This document shows positions 10,409-20,471 of a stretch of 64,000 nt of DNA, piece by piece. Origin of the DNA: Locusta migratoria. Its lineage: Eukaryota; Arthropoda; Insecta; Orthoptera; Acrididae. The notes beneath the pieces are model-generated. The model did not search any database. It saw only the letters and a program-made list of their open reading frames with translations, and was not told where the DNA came from. Both the position numbers and the translations under genes were made by a program. Positions within the stretch are counted from its first letter, which is position 1. The number at the start of each line of letters is the position of its first letter. The stretch is taken from the NCBI GenBank assembly GCA_026315105.1, contig CM048744.1, positions 309,759,270-309,823,269 of the forward strand, given 5' to 3'.

Positions 10409-10842
10409 TGTCCTTCAGTGTGTATGCGGGGGCACCTTATCCTCGCAAGCACAGTTTGTAAAATATGGAACCATTCACCTAACTTTTAAGACGTAAGTTA
10501 TGATATTTTTTGCTTAGTATTAAAAATATCTGCGTCAAACGCAGGAATAAATGGGAAAAGACAGGGAAGATGGAAATAGAAATCTGACCACAACACCACC
10601 ACAGATTGTGTTTTAAATCAATAAAACAAACTGTGCATGATGATTATAATAAGCATTTTAGTAGTGATACAAACGTGTTTTAGTTATCTTCAATAACTGT
10701 GAAGCAGCTACAAACTCAGTGGCTGCTGACGTCGCAAATAACATGTAAGAGGAAACCTAACACGTGTGGTACCACCTCTGCCCCTGTGGGGTGCAGCGAG
10801 ACGCGTGGAAGTGAGTCTACAAGTCCTTGCTACTGTTCTCGA
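10409..10842. other. No recognisable feature
   Basis: No coding motif and no repeat copy identified. Ends just before a TTAA-bounded inverted-repeat element. Confidence 0.4.
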
Positions 10843-10846
10843 TTAA

Positions 10847-11354
10847 CCCTTTCAGACCCTCTGGCCACAATTGTGTACATAACTTTTACAGTGTCTAAGA
10901 TAGATCAGAAACATTTTTTATCAATCGAAACAACATGTATATGACTATGAGTGTTCAACCTTTTCATCGTGCACACTTACTGTCAACTGCGGACGATCGC
11001 TATAAAAATACCAAGTATTCAGTGTTGCACTGCGCACCAGCTTGTGAACTCCAAGGAACCCACAGGTTGTGGGTTACTTGTATTCCACTGTACAACTAGA
11101 AAGTAGTAGTAATTATTTTGCATGTCAACTATTGAATGATCACTTTATTTAGTACAAAAGTTAGTTCTACAAAATTAATTATTTTAGTCCATAAAAAGGA
11201 GCCTTGCTTTTCAGCATATGCAATTTTGTAGTATGTAAATGGATGCATACAACAGCGCAAATCTTGCATCCAAAATCATTAAAAACCTAAATTAGGAGGA
11301 ATACAGCAAAAAGAATAATTTCCTTCCTCCAGAAAAAAATCTGGTCTGAAAGGG
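10847..11354. mobile_element. piggyBac-like MITE (TTAA-flanked)
   Basis: Terminal inverted repeats 'ccctttcagacc' and 'ggtctgaaaggg' are flanked on both sides by TTAA (10843-10846 and 11355-11358). A TTAA duplication plus a CCC-starting terminal repeat is the piggyBac hallmark. The 508-bp interior has no long open frame, so this would be non-autonomous. Confidence 0.7.
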
Positions 11355-11404
11355 TTAAGTTGACACCAATTCGTTTGATGTGAACCTTCACATTTCCACG
11401 TCGT

Positions 11405-11505
11405 ATTTCATAATAAATAAAATAAAATTACATGTATTGAGCCGTAACCATTTATTGCGTTTGCTAATATTTCGGCTAATTATTATTCAGCCATCTTCGG
11501 ATCGA
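11405..11505 (-). repeat. Terminal repeat with hammerhead-like core (copy C)
   Basis: The minus-strand sequence matches the repeats at 12443-12842 and 15017-15210: 'CCGAAGATGGCT', a loop, 'AGCCGAAATATTAG' and 'AAATGGTTACGG'. The core differs from CTGANGA at one position (U to C). Probably a PLE or related element end left as a solo copy. Confidence 0.55.
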
Positions 11506-11829
11506 ATCTGAAGATTAGAACTGCCGACAAAGTGTTCCCGTCCACCTTCAACACTGTGTGAGGCTAAGCAATTCGACGGCAAAGATGTACAGTCTTTAGT
11601 GCCCTCAATGAAGATTATACGAGAGTCGTCCACAAAGTGAGTTCCGTTTCTATTTCTACTCGCAGGCAATGCTACGATCGCAGTTTCGAGCATGCGCGGT
11701 AGTTGCCCTGATTCAAGGAGAAGACTGGTACGTACGTCATGTTCTGATAACTGACGCTGACGTGTGCTTTGTAGTGGTTCTTTATAATGTCAGCCGTAAT
11801 GGAAAATGCCGCCGTGTGTGAAATCATAT

Positions 11830-12245
11830 CTGTGATTAGCTTTCTAAATGCAAACAAAGATAAACCGAAGGAAATTCATCGGCAAATCTGTGAGGTTTAC
11901 AGTCAAAATGCTATGAGGATTCAATAATTAGAAGATGGGTCAGACTGTTCAGTGAAGGTCGTGATCAAGTGCACCATGAAGAACGAATTGGACGCCAATC
12001 TGTGGCTACTAATGAACTGGTTCACTCAATTGAAGAGAGTATTAAGCACAACTGTTAAGTTAATCTCCATGCTATGGAAGTTCCGCAAATCTCACGATCA
12101 CCAATTCATGGTTGAATACATAGGCGGCAACCTTCTATGAATCAGGCATGCAAAATCTTGTGCCATGCTATGACAAGTGCCTGCAAAATTTCGGAAGCTA
12201 TGTGGAAAAGTAGTTTAACAGTTGTAGACTTTTTGTACAATAAAT
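11830..12245 (+). mobile_element. mariner relic, N-terminal helix-turn-helix part
   Basis: 'KPKEIHRQICEVYSQNAMRI' followed in the next frame by 'VRRWVRLFSEGRDQVH'-like and 'ATNELVHSIEESIKHN'-like peptides matches the mariner N-terminal helix-turn-helix that binds the terminal repeats. The catalytic domain is absent and the frame shifts at about 11930. Confidence 0.65.
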
Positions 12246-12442
12246 ATGTTTTTCTATATCTGTACACGTTTGTTTTATACAACCAAATGGTACCTACTTT
12301 GTGGGTATACCACGTGTAATCACAATCTGTTGTTAAATGTGGCGACAGAGCGAAGCCGTAATGCCAACTGCGGAGAATGTTTTATTTGGTTGACAGTATC
12401 GTTGTCTTTGATTGTATATAATTGTGAGCGCCGAATTCCATA

Positions 12443-12842
12443 ATTTATTCAGAATGAAACCATCATCCCGATAGATTAAATTACTCGCCAGTGGAATTTC
12501 AATGCCGCGACGAACCGGCCGAGCACGTTGAGGCGCTGTGCTACGATGCGCGAGGTCGTTCCCCGTCGGGGGTTCCAATCCCCCCTAGGGCATGGATGTT
12601 TGTGCAGTCTTTAGTATAAGTTAGTTCATAAGCAGTTTGTAAGTTTAGGGACTGCTGACCTCGCAGTTAAGTCCCATAAACATTACAAATATTTGAACAT
12701 TTTTTGGAATTTCAATGGCTTGCAAATTGTCGAAAATTGAAGGAAACACTGTTTAAACAGTCTTCTAGTGTTCAAAAACGCTCCGAAGATGGCTGAACGC
12801 TAAACAGCCGAAATACTACCAAAAAGGTAATAAATAGTTACT
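12443..12842 (+). repeat. Hammerhead-like terminal repeat (copy A), interrupted by a SINE
   Basis: 'catcatcccgatagattaaa' through 'atagttactac' matches 15017-15210 once the SINE at 12505-12705 is removed. It contains 'CCGAAGATGGCTG', a 9-nt loop and 'CAGCCGAAATAC'. It lies directly 5' of the tandem units at 12853-15006, with copy B on the other side in the same orientation. Confidence 0.65.
12505..12705 (+). repeat. tRNA-derived SINE with 12-bp TSD
   Basis: Full-length SINE with an RNA polymerase III-type head, B-box-like 'gggttccaatccccc' and tail 'gggactgctgacc'. Exact duplications 'ggaatttcaatg' lie at 12493-12504 and 12706-12717. The copy at 15017-15210 shows the related empty site. Confidence 0.92.
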
Positions 12843-12852
12843 ACTAGCTTAC

Positions 12853-13924
12853 TACTAGCTGAAAACCCGTTGCCCGGGTATTTATTTACTTATTTCTGTA
12901 TTGAGTTAGTACTTCTCCTATCCCTTCTCTCCCTGTCCATCTCTTTCCTCTAAAAACATGTTATATTTATCGGAGAATATATAAGAAATCGTCTTGCATA
13001 ATGTACAAAATTATAAGTGCAGTATACAAAGGAAGGTAGTAATCAAAATACAATGACATATAAAATTCGTACGATCACATATTTATTGACTTACCTGTTG
13101 TACAGTTGTATAATTTTTCAGATATATATTCATTTGTATAAGCGCTGTATGTGTGTAAAATCTGTTGCGAATAAAATTAGTAGCAAAGAAGTAATCGATT
13201 GAATCTTGCTGCGTGATGGGTAGTTTTCCATGAACGTTACTGTTTATGTGCTCATATGTCATGATCTACGTGTCGGAATGTGATACAATTTCGAAGGTAC
13301 ATAAAGCTATACGTGTGAATATTGTCTGTAAAATGTCCTGCGGCTACAATTTGTAGTTATAAATTATAAATTGAAACTTCATACCGACTGCCGTAGTTTT
13401 AGTGCATGAACAGCAGAAAAATAGTAAGCGTAATTTTTCTGTTGTTTTCAGCGAGAAAAAATATAATGAAGGATTGAAATTATCTTTAAAAGTTTGTTGC
13501 AAATCGCTAAGTACTCTCATTATCATACAGTGTATGAATAAAATCTCGTCGCATTATGTGGCAATTTTTTTTGCGATTCCTATTGTTTATATCTCCTGAA
13601 ACATGTGGCGTATGTGATTTTTAACCCTGCAGCTACTATTAGCTCACGGTAAGCAATATGGGTATCAAATTTGATGGAAAACGGTCCAATGGTTTAGGAG
13701 GAAATGCAACATTTTCACGTGAGGTAGCAGTTTGTGTTGCATCTCATCGTTTATGACGTCATATCTCATAATCTATGTGTTGTACGGGATCACTACACTT
13801 ACGGCGACCGTACTCATGGATCGGAATTTGCTTGTGTAAAATTTCATAAAGATTGGAACAAAAATGTACATCTGTATGCAATACGTACACACAAACAAAC
13901 ACACGGACACTCTGATTTATATAT
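12853..13924. repeat. Tandem unit 1 of an unclassified ~1-kb repeat
   Basis: Begins 'ctgaaaacccgttgcccggg', a short GC hairpin, and ends 'acggacactctgatttatat'. The second unit follows head-to-tail and keeps the same landmarks: 'gtaaaatct..tg.gaataaaatta', 'gttatgacgtcatatctc'-like segments and 'cacttacggcgaccgt'. No open frame of note. The termini resemble remembered repeats of several invertebrates with a CCCGGC..GCCGGG hairpin, but I cannot place it in a class. Confidence 0.7.
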
Positions 13925-15006
13925 TACCAGCTGAAAACCCGGCGTTGCCCGGTAGTTTATTTATTTATATATTCCTACCATTTTTCACGTATGTATTTAA
14001 TTGCAAAAGGGCTGTTTGTAAAATCTCTTGGGAATAAAATTAAGCCGGCCGCGGCGGCCGAGGGGACGGAGGCGCTTCAGTCACGGTCTGCACGGCCACT
14101 ACGGTCGGGGGTTCGAATCCCCTCTCGGGCATGGATATTTGTGCCGTCCTAGTTCGTAAGTAGTTCATAAGTAGTTTGTAAGTTTAGGGACTGATGACCC
14201 CGTAGTTAAGACCCGTAAGATTTACAAACATTTGAATATTTGAATTTGAATAAAATTAATAGTAAAGAAGTAATAGATTAAAACTTGGTGCGTGTTGGGG
14301 CGGTTTTTCATGGACGTTACTGTTCACGTGCTCATATCTCCTGAACTACGTGTCGGATACAATTTAAAAGCTATATTCAACTATATATGTGAATACTGTC
14401 TGTAAAATTTCCTGTCGCTACAATTTGTAGTGTTCAAATTATAAATTGTAACGTTATACCGAGAGCCGTAGTTTTACTCCATAAACAGCGGAAGAGTAGT
14501 AAGCGAGAAACATTTTTTCCTTTCATCATTTTATTATGGTTGCCAGCGAGAAAAAGTTTAATAAAGTTTTAAAATTATGTTTAAAGTTTGTTGCAAGTCG
14601 CTAAGTACTGTCGTTCTCATACAGTGTATTTCGAAATATGGCATTTTTTGCGATTTCTATTGGTTATGACGTAATATCTTTTGAACCATGTGCCGTATGT
14701 GATTCTTAACCATGCAGCAATTGTTACCTTACGGTGAGGAATATGTGTACCAAATTTGGTTGAAATCGGCCCACATTGTTCAGGAGAAAATGAGCAGCAT
14801 TGTCGCAAAATGCAGAAGTTTTTCTCGCATCTCATTGTTTATGACGTCATATCTCGTGAACTATACATCGTATGTGATTCTTACACTTACGGCGACCGTT
14901 CTCATGGACTGAAGCTTACTTGTATAAAACTTGAGAAAGACTGGATCAAAACTGTAGATTTGTATGCAACACGTACAAACATACGGACACTCTGCTTTAT
15001 ATACTA
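13925..15006. repeat. Tandem unit 2 of the ~1-kb repeat, with SINE inside
   Basis: Starts 'ctgaaaacccggcgttgccc' with a better hairpin than unit 1 and ends 'cggacactctgctttatata'. Without the SINE at 14044-14248 and one TSD copy it is about 865 bp. Divergence from unit 1 is clear, so the duplication is not recent. Confidence 0.7.
14044..14248 (+). repeat. tRNA-derived SINE with 11-bp TSD
   Basis: Young-looking copy from 'gccggccgcggcggccgag' to 'tttgaatatttgaattt'. TSD 'aataaaattaa' at 14033-14043 and 14249-14259. Unit 1 (around 13170) provides the unoccupied sequence. Confidence 0.95.
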
Positions 15007-15016
15007 GATCTTTTTA

Positions 15017-15210
15017 TATAATCATCCCGATAAATTAAATTACTCGTAGGCCGAATTTCAATGGCTTGCACATTGTAGAAAGTTGAGCGAAACACTCTAC
15101 CGACAGTCATCTAGTCTTCAAAATCGCTCCGAAGACGGCTGAACGATATACAGCCGACATATTAGCAGAAGTGTTAAATGGTTACGGTGAATACCAGTAA
15201 TTTTATTTAC
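15017..15210 (+). repeat. Hammerhead-like terminal repeat (copy B)
   Basis: Direct repeat of copy A without the SINE. It contains 'CCGAAGACGGCTG', a loop and 'CAGCCGACATATTAG', so the GAAA block has mutated to GACA. It brackets the tandem units with copy A. Confidence 0.6.
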
Positions 15211-15244
15211 TGTTACCAATCCGTTTGTATAGCGGCGGTAAATT

Positions 15245-15700
15245 CTGTTCTGTTCGTGGCTGCAAAACCTACGGCGCAGAGCCTGCTTCCCGTAACATCC
15301 GAGATATTCTCGATGTGTTGAAATATGAGCTCCATCTCAGTGCTCGGACCTCCGCTTCATGTTCCTGGAATCATTAATGGGCGGCGGGGTAGCGATTATC
15401 ATCTTGAAATTCCGCGGACCGTCAGAGTGTTCGTAGGGAGCTGCTAAGCACAGTGGACCATTCGAAGTACCACTGCATACTAGGAAAATGCAACCGAAAC
15501 TGTAACAGAGATAACACCGCCTCTCAATGGGCTTTGACATGCCGGATACATCGACTCATCTGGTCTCGTTACATATGGTGCCTCCCAATTTGCCTTCCAG
15601 GGTGCAGTTGAAATCTGCAATTGTTCCAGTGTCCAATCACAGTCTAACGCACACAGTAGCAACCAAAGAGGTATACAAACAACATAGAGAGGTTACAGGC
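15245..15700 (-). mobile_element. Tc1-like transposase relic
   Basis: Minus-strand pieces 'WEAPYVTRPDESMYPACQSP' and 'RGGVISVTVSVAFS' match the Tc1 'HPACLvPTvKHGGGSVMVWaAIS' region. A later frame gives 'WFQEHEAEVRALRWSS', equivalent to 'WFeEHEgElqhLPWPaQSPDLN'. Multiple frameshifts. Only the central catalytic part remains. Confidence 0.65.
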
Positions 15701-17400
15701 AAGTTACAGCGTTCTGGGTGGCAGCACTAAGCAACACTGGACGCCATATTTGAGAACGTCAGTTTGAAGCAGCAGCGTGAGCAGACGTTTCTGTTTGTAA
15801 TCTACACTAACGTGTAAGCACTATTGTTAGCGGTAAATCATGTCCAGTGTATGTTCGGCGTAAAATTGCAGCAAACGCAGTGATAAAACTGTTGGAATAT
15901 CATACATAAAGAAAGATAGATGTAATTATGTAGGTCGTTTGTGCATTTCGCATTAACCAAATTTCAAAATTATGTTTACTTAACTTCCATCAAAAAGCTA
16001 GGCAGAGGACAGATGTATTTGGTGTGTTTTAATATAATGACACTTGTTTATATATTGTACAAAAGCGTATTAACCATTAGGTAAGTAGCCTAGATATATG
16101 AACTGTAATTAAAATATTCTTTATACAGATTTCCCATGAAAAACAAGGAGTTGCTAACTCAATGGGTAACCAGTATGAGGCGTGATAAGTGGCAGCCTAC
16201 AAAGTTTAGTTACATATCTCTTGTCATTTTGAAGAAAAGTTATGGATGATGCCACCGATCGATAGCGGCTACTTGCAAATGCCATTCCAACACTATCTCC
16301 GTTTCCTGAGCACCTACAAAAACCAAAATCTGTAAAGAGAGTATCAAGGAAACGTCAAATTGTGGAGAGGTTGATGAATACGTAATGTACTGCAAAGTAA
16401 GAAACATCATTTGAACCACAGGCAGAATAAAGTTAATTAAAGACATTAAAGAAATTCGCCTGTATTTATAGGGAAAATATGTCGACAAATACAAACGATT
16501 ATTGACATTATAGTAACATCAAATAATGCAGCAGTTCGACGACTGTAAACATTACACTTAGGACGCTGTAGTAAACGAGAAATGCTATTCGTAGTGACAA
16601 TTAGTTTCTGAAATGAGTCGTCCAGAAATTAAGGAAAATCAAGACTGGCAATGATTAATATAAAACCTTCAGTTGTTAGCAGACGCCCAGTATCACCTGG
16701 CGTGACACTGACGTTCTCAAAGATGGCGGCAAAGATGGCTTCAACTATGGCGGCGCTGTGGCCAGTGTTGTTTATATAGGTCTTTGGTAGCGACACTCAT
16801 TGCTGTGACAGTTGCAACGACAACAGCGCTCCTAGTGGTGGGCAAGGCTCTGAAAAACTATATTTATAATTACGTTTCTACATAATTAACCAAATAGTTT
16901 CTATTACTTTTGTTTTCCAAGCATTAGTAAAATATCGAGAGACATAAATATTCGTGAAATAAATATAAAAATAGCCGAATTTCACTGATTCAGTGATATA
17001 AACAACAAATTACACAAGAAGCAATATTTAGGAATTTGTATTTCTGCAGGTTATTCTGTTGAAAGTAATAGATTAAAAACTGCGAGGAAGATAAATTCAA
17101 TCGTCTTTTGTTTAAACGTATATCTTTTGAATGTAATTACTTTTTCTTACAAAACTAATATCTTCAGATGTAACAACAATTGTGGATTGGTTTCTGCTTT
17201 TATTGGGAAACTGTTTCTTTTGCTTTAGATGTTTTATTTTCACGCTTGTGAGGATTTTCCTTCAGCTACAGCTGTGGTTGCCAATCTGGTACAATAAAAA
17301 ATGTAGGTATTGCATTCCATATAAGTTTCTTACGTTCAGCACTTACTGATTTGACTATCATTGTAGTGAAGAAACCTTGAACTTTCTGATTAGGAAATCA
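15701..17400. other. No recognisable feature
   Basis: 1.7 kb of AT-rich sequence. Open frames are short and without motif. A locally repetitive 'aagatggcggcaaagatggc' occurs near 16720. No element ends recognised. Confidence 0.4.
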
Positions 17401-17640
17401 ACCGTGCACACCGCAGCAAGGCATATCAGTGCGCAAGGCTTTATCACTGCGGCCTTTTGCAGAAAAATGTTGATTTCCTGTGACTACGTAGGCTTTCCCG
17501 GCGTAATGATTCATAATATCGTCCAGAAAACGGACCATTTTAATTGCCTCCATCCTAGCATTAAGTTCACTATGGAGGTCGAGATAGATGGAAAGCTTCC
17601 ATTTTTAGATGTCATGGTGTACCGAAAGGGTGACTGAACA

Positions 17641-18435
17641 TTGGGACATAGTGTTTACAGAAAGCCCACGCACACGGACCGCTACTTGCATGCAACAAGT
17701 TGTCATCCACCTTACCAGCGCACTGGTGTCCTGCGTACGCTGACAAAAAGAGCTTTTGCCATTTCAGACGCTGATAGTCTGACTAAAGAGATGGACCATC
17801 TGAGAACGGTTTTCAAGAAGAATGGTTACACTGATCAACAGATCTGCCGTGCTTTCCAGTTTGGACCGTCGCGAGAACCCCAAGAAGAAACTTGCAAGTC
17901 GCTGGCTTTCCTGCCGTTTGCTGGGAGCATTTCTTCTAAAATAGGAAGAATTTTGAAGAGATATGACATCCAATGCATTTTTCGTCCACCTGCCAAGGTT
18001 AGAGCGCTCCTGGGCTCAGTAAAAGACGACTTAGGATTCAGGAAACCCGGTGTATACAAAATTCCGTGTCACTGTGGAAAAGTTTACATCGGCCAAACAA
18101 TCCCTACAATTCAAGATCGATGTACTGAATACCAACGACACACAAGATTGCTTCAACCAGAGAAATCTGCAGTAGCTGATCACTGCCTTACTGAGGGACA
18201 TAAAATGAAATATGATGAAACACAAATGGTTGCTTCTGCGTCTAGCTACTGGGACTGCATTTTAAAAGAATCGATCGCTATTCGTCTTTCTGACAATATT
18301 ATAAACAGAGACAAGGGTTTTTCTTTGAGTAGAATGTGGAACCCTTTATTGTTTGACATCAAAAAACAACGGTCTCTGCTGTATAGCGATCTATCGTTTA
18401 CGCCGGCTTCTACCACTGGCGGCGCTGTAACGTAG
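17641..18435 (+). CDS. PLE protein, C-terminal part with GIY-YIG endonuclease
   Basis: 264 codons open. 'GHSVYRKPTHTDRYLHATSC' (RT thumb), 'DHLRTVFKKNGYTDQQI' and 'LAFLPFAGSISSKIGRILKR' precede 'VRALLGSVKDDLGFRKPG'. The GIY-YIG motif follows as 'GVYKIPCHCGKVYIGQT' at about 18049-18099. Further on are 'RCTEYQRH' (Arg of the nuclease active site), 'EKSAVADHCLTEGH' and 'SYWDCILKESIAIRLSDN', with the conserved Glu of the nuclease. The CxC within the GIY-YIG loop is a PLE trait. The frame continues upstream past one TGA to about 17526. The RT catalytic core is absent, so the protein cannot retrotranspose by itself. Confidence 0.8.
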   Translation: MGHSVYRKPTHTDRYLHATSCHPPYQRTGVLRTLTKRAFAISDADSLTKEMDHLRTVFKKNGYTDQQICRAFQFGPSREPQEETCKSLAFLPFAGSISSKIGRILKRYDIQCIFRPPAKVRALLGSVKDDLGFRKPGVYKIPCHCGKVYIGQTIPTIQDRCTEYQRHTRLLQPEKSAVADHCLTEGHKMKYDETQMVASASSYWDCILKESIAIRLSDNIINRDKGFSLSRMWNPLLFDIKKQRSLLYSDLSFTPASTTGGAVT

Positions 18436-18520
18436 AGGGCAGAACTGTCAATTTTTGCGCACGCGCTCTCGGCCCCTCGCGGCTTGTACTCAGTCTCGGC
18501 GAGTCGGTGTACCAACACTA

Positions 18521-18570
18521 TCACCTGAGGATGGCGGCCAGGTGGACCGCCGAAATATTGTGTCCAGTTG
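18521..18570 (+). ncRNA. Hammerhead-ribozyme-like core at PLE 3' end
   Basis: CTGAGGA (18525-18531, fits CTGANGA), one extra T, stem GGCGG/CCGCC, then GAAA (18552-18555) and 'TATTGTGTC' containing a GTC. Lies 90 bp after the PLE stop codon, where such ribozymes are known in PLEs. A convincing stem I is not visible here, so activity is doubtful. Confidence 0.45.
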
Positions 18571-18716
18571 ACGTTTTGATCCGGCAGGAAACCCGAGAAG
18601 AATATTTTGAATCATTACGCTGGGAAAGCCTACGTAGTCACAGGAAATCAACATTTTTCTGCAAAAGGCCGCAGCGATATAGCCGTGCGAACTGATATGC
18701 CGTGCTGCGGTGTGCA

Positions 18717-18855
18717 CGGTCGTTCCTCGTCGTAGGTTCGAGTCCTCCCTCGGGCATGGGAGTATGTGTTGACCTTAGGTTAGTTTACCTTGTAATCTAC
18801 GGACTAATAACCAAGCAGTTGAGTGCCATAGATATACAAACATTTCTACATTTTT
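18717..18855 (+). repeat. SINE fragment, head truncated
   Basis: Begins at the PLE junction with 'cgttcctcgtcgtaggttcg' (B box) and runs to 'tacaaacatttctacat'. The missing head probably reflects the PLE insertion or a later deletion. Confidence 0.75.
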
Positions 18856-19503
18856 GAACATTTTTTCTGCGAAAGGTTTGGTCTTCTGTAGTTTAGGAGC
18901 CATTTTTGTTTCTTCATAGAAAATGAAAATCTTCATTAAAAATCTTAAATAATCTTTCCTGCAATGTACCGTTTCATACCTTCCAGTGGTTCTTAGGAAA
19001 CGTAATAAAGAGAATGTCGAGGTATTTTATAGTTATTACCTACTTTTATAGCATTAGATACCTTACTCATTGTAAAACGGTATGTTAAAATCTATGTAAA
19101 CGTTACTATTCCAACTATCCGATATCTATTATATTGGTGTGGTGACTGTTCTTTCAGACATGTCAGAATGAACAGATAACATATCGTATAATAACTACTT
19201 AGACGCGAAGATGGCGTTAGCTTCACTTACTTCACCGCAGATGCGATTGTACGTTCGACCTCGCACGGGGATCCGTAACGGCGAGTGTAAGAGGGCATGG
19301 ACGGTATGAGTGCTACAGCCATAGCGGGCGACTTCGGGAAGTTTGAAACGGACGGGAGGCGAACACGGGTAAACAAGTGGACACAGTCTGCTTTCCGCTT
19401 TGGGGCAGCGCGGACGTTTAACGTCGAGGCTACGCGCGCTCGCGCTCGAGGTAGTGTTTACTGTAGGCGTTCTCGCGTGTGTTAACTGTTACAGACGAAC
19501 GTA
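18856..19503. other. Possible 5' leader of the L1/Tx1-like LINE
   Basis: Nothing coding is recognised. The last 250 bp are more GC-rich (CpG-containing) than the surroundings and directly precede ORF1, so part may be the LINE 5' untranslated region and promoter. This is inference from position only. Confidence 0.3.
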
Positions 19504-20471
19504 ATGGCACACTCTTTCAGAAAAACGACGCTCAAATTCACGTTCTCCAGCGAGTACCCGAGACCTGAGGCCCTAGAAATCAAACGGTTTTTAAGAAGTA
19601 CGCATCGACTACAACGAACTTATTGGAATCCATTTATCGATAGTGAGCAGTGTCGTATACGTCGAGCTAGTAAATATGCAGTATGTGAAAAAATACTAAA
19701 ATTTCGACCCTCAGACGGACACATAGGTGACGTGTTAGTCGAGATGCATTACGACCATACGGCACAGTGATTAGCCATATTGCAGAAAAATGGGCGAGCT
19801 TCACAACCTACCCAGTGCTCAATGGTATGCGACACGTGCGATTTGAGCTAAAGAAACATCTTCCGTCGTATTTGTATATTGGTAGCTGCACAGCTATCGT
19901 GATGTACGACGGATAGCCCATAACGTGCTCAGGATGCGGTAGTGACGGCCATGTTCGATCAGAATGCCTCCAAAGAAGAACAACACAGTTGCCCACAGGC
20001 GAAACAAAAGGCACGGATTTCACAAGTTTATCGCTCACGTACTCAGCGGTATCCGATAAACGGCGACACCGATCCCGAAGAACCAATCGGCTGAAGTTAG
20101 TTCCACTGCCGGAACACATTATGCGGGAAAAATCAAGAGAAAACGTGTCGCCAACAACACCGCCAATTCCAGTAGCGGCGGATGGAAGACCCGAAGAAAA
20201 CGTGGATGTAGGAATGAAGGAGACGACGGGAGTCGCAATGGAGATCTCGCAACGACAGAGTTCCACCCCCTCGAATGCTGAAGCACGCACGCGTAAGCAG
20301 CATTCACCGAAACGTCATAAGGCACGACGACTCAAGGAAAAACGCTCCCTGTCGTCTGATAACATGGATGATTCAGATGACTTGCAAAACATCTCACGCG
20401 AGCTGCAACAAAATGACGACAGCAGCCGAATGGGCATGGAAGGTGACAGTACACAGCAAGCTTCTGATTAA
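19504..20471 (+). pseudogene. LINE ORF1 (RNA-binding protein with CCHC knuckle), frameshifted
   Basis: The ATG at 19504 opens 88 codons ('RKTTLKFTFSSEYPRPEALE'). The frame then shifts near 19770, resuming as 'HIAEKWASFTTYPVLNGMRH' and 'ELKKHLPSYLYIGSCTAIV', then one TAG, then a zinc knuckle CSGCGSDGHVRSEC (C-x2-C-x4-H-x4-C, 19926-19967). The rest to 20471 is a polar, basic tail ('EARTRKQHSPKRHKARRLKE'). ORF1 proteins of this kind coat the LINE RNA. It lies 5' of ORF2 on the same strand. Confidence 0.75.

Larger units (their letters stand above)
17401..18720 (+). mobile_element. Penelope-like element with 120-bp inverted ends
   Basis: The left arm 17401-17519 is the inverted copy of the right arm 18601-18720 (about 90 % identity by eye). 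Between them lies a 5'-truncated PLE: RT thumb from about 17526, one TGA stop at 17635-17637, then an uninterrupted frame through the GIY-YIG domain to 18435, then a hammerhead-like core at 18525-18555. So an inverted copy of the element's own 3' end caps its 5' side, as known for Penelope elements. The right end abuts a SINE fragment. No TSD seen. Confidence 0.85.

Noticed and set aside
19297..19485. 62-codon frame upstream of the LINE ORF1 as a separate gene
   Set aside because: Arg-rich, no motif, lies in a CpG-rich stretch that more likely belongs to the LINE leader.
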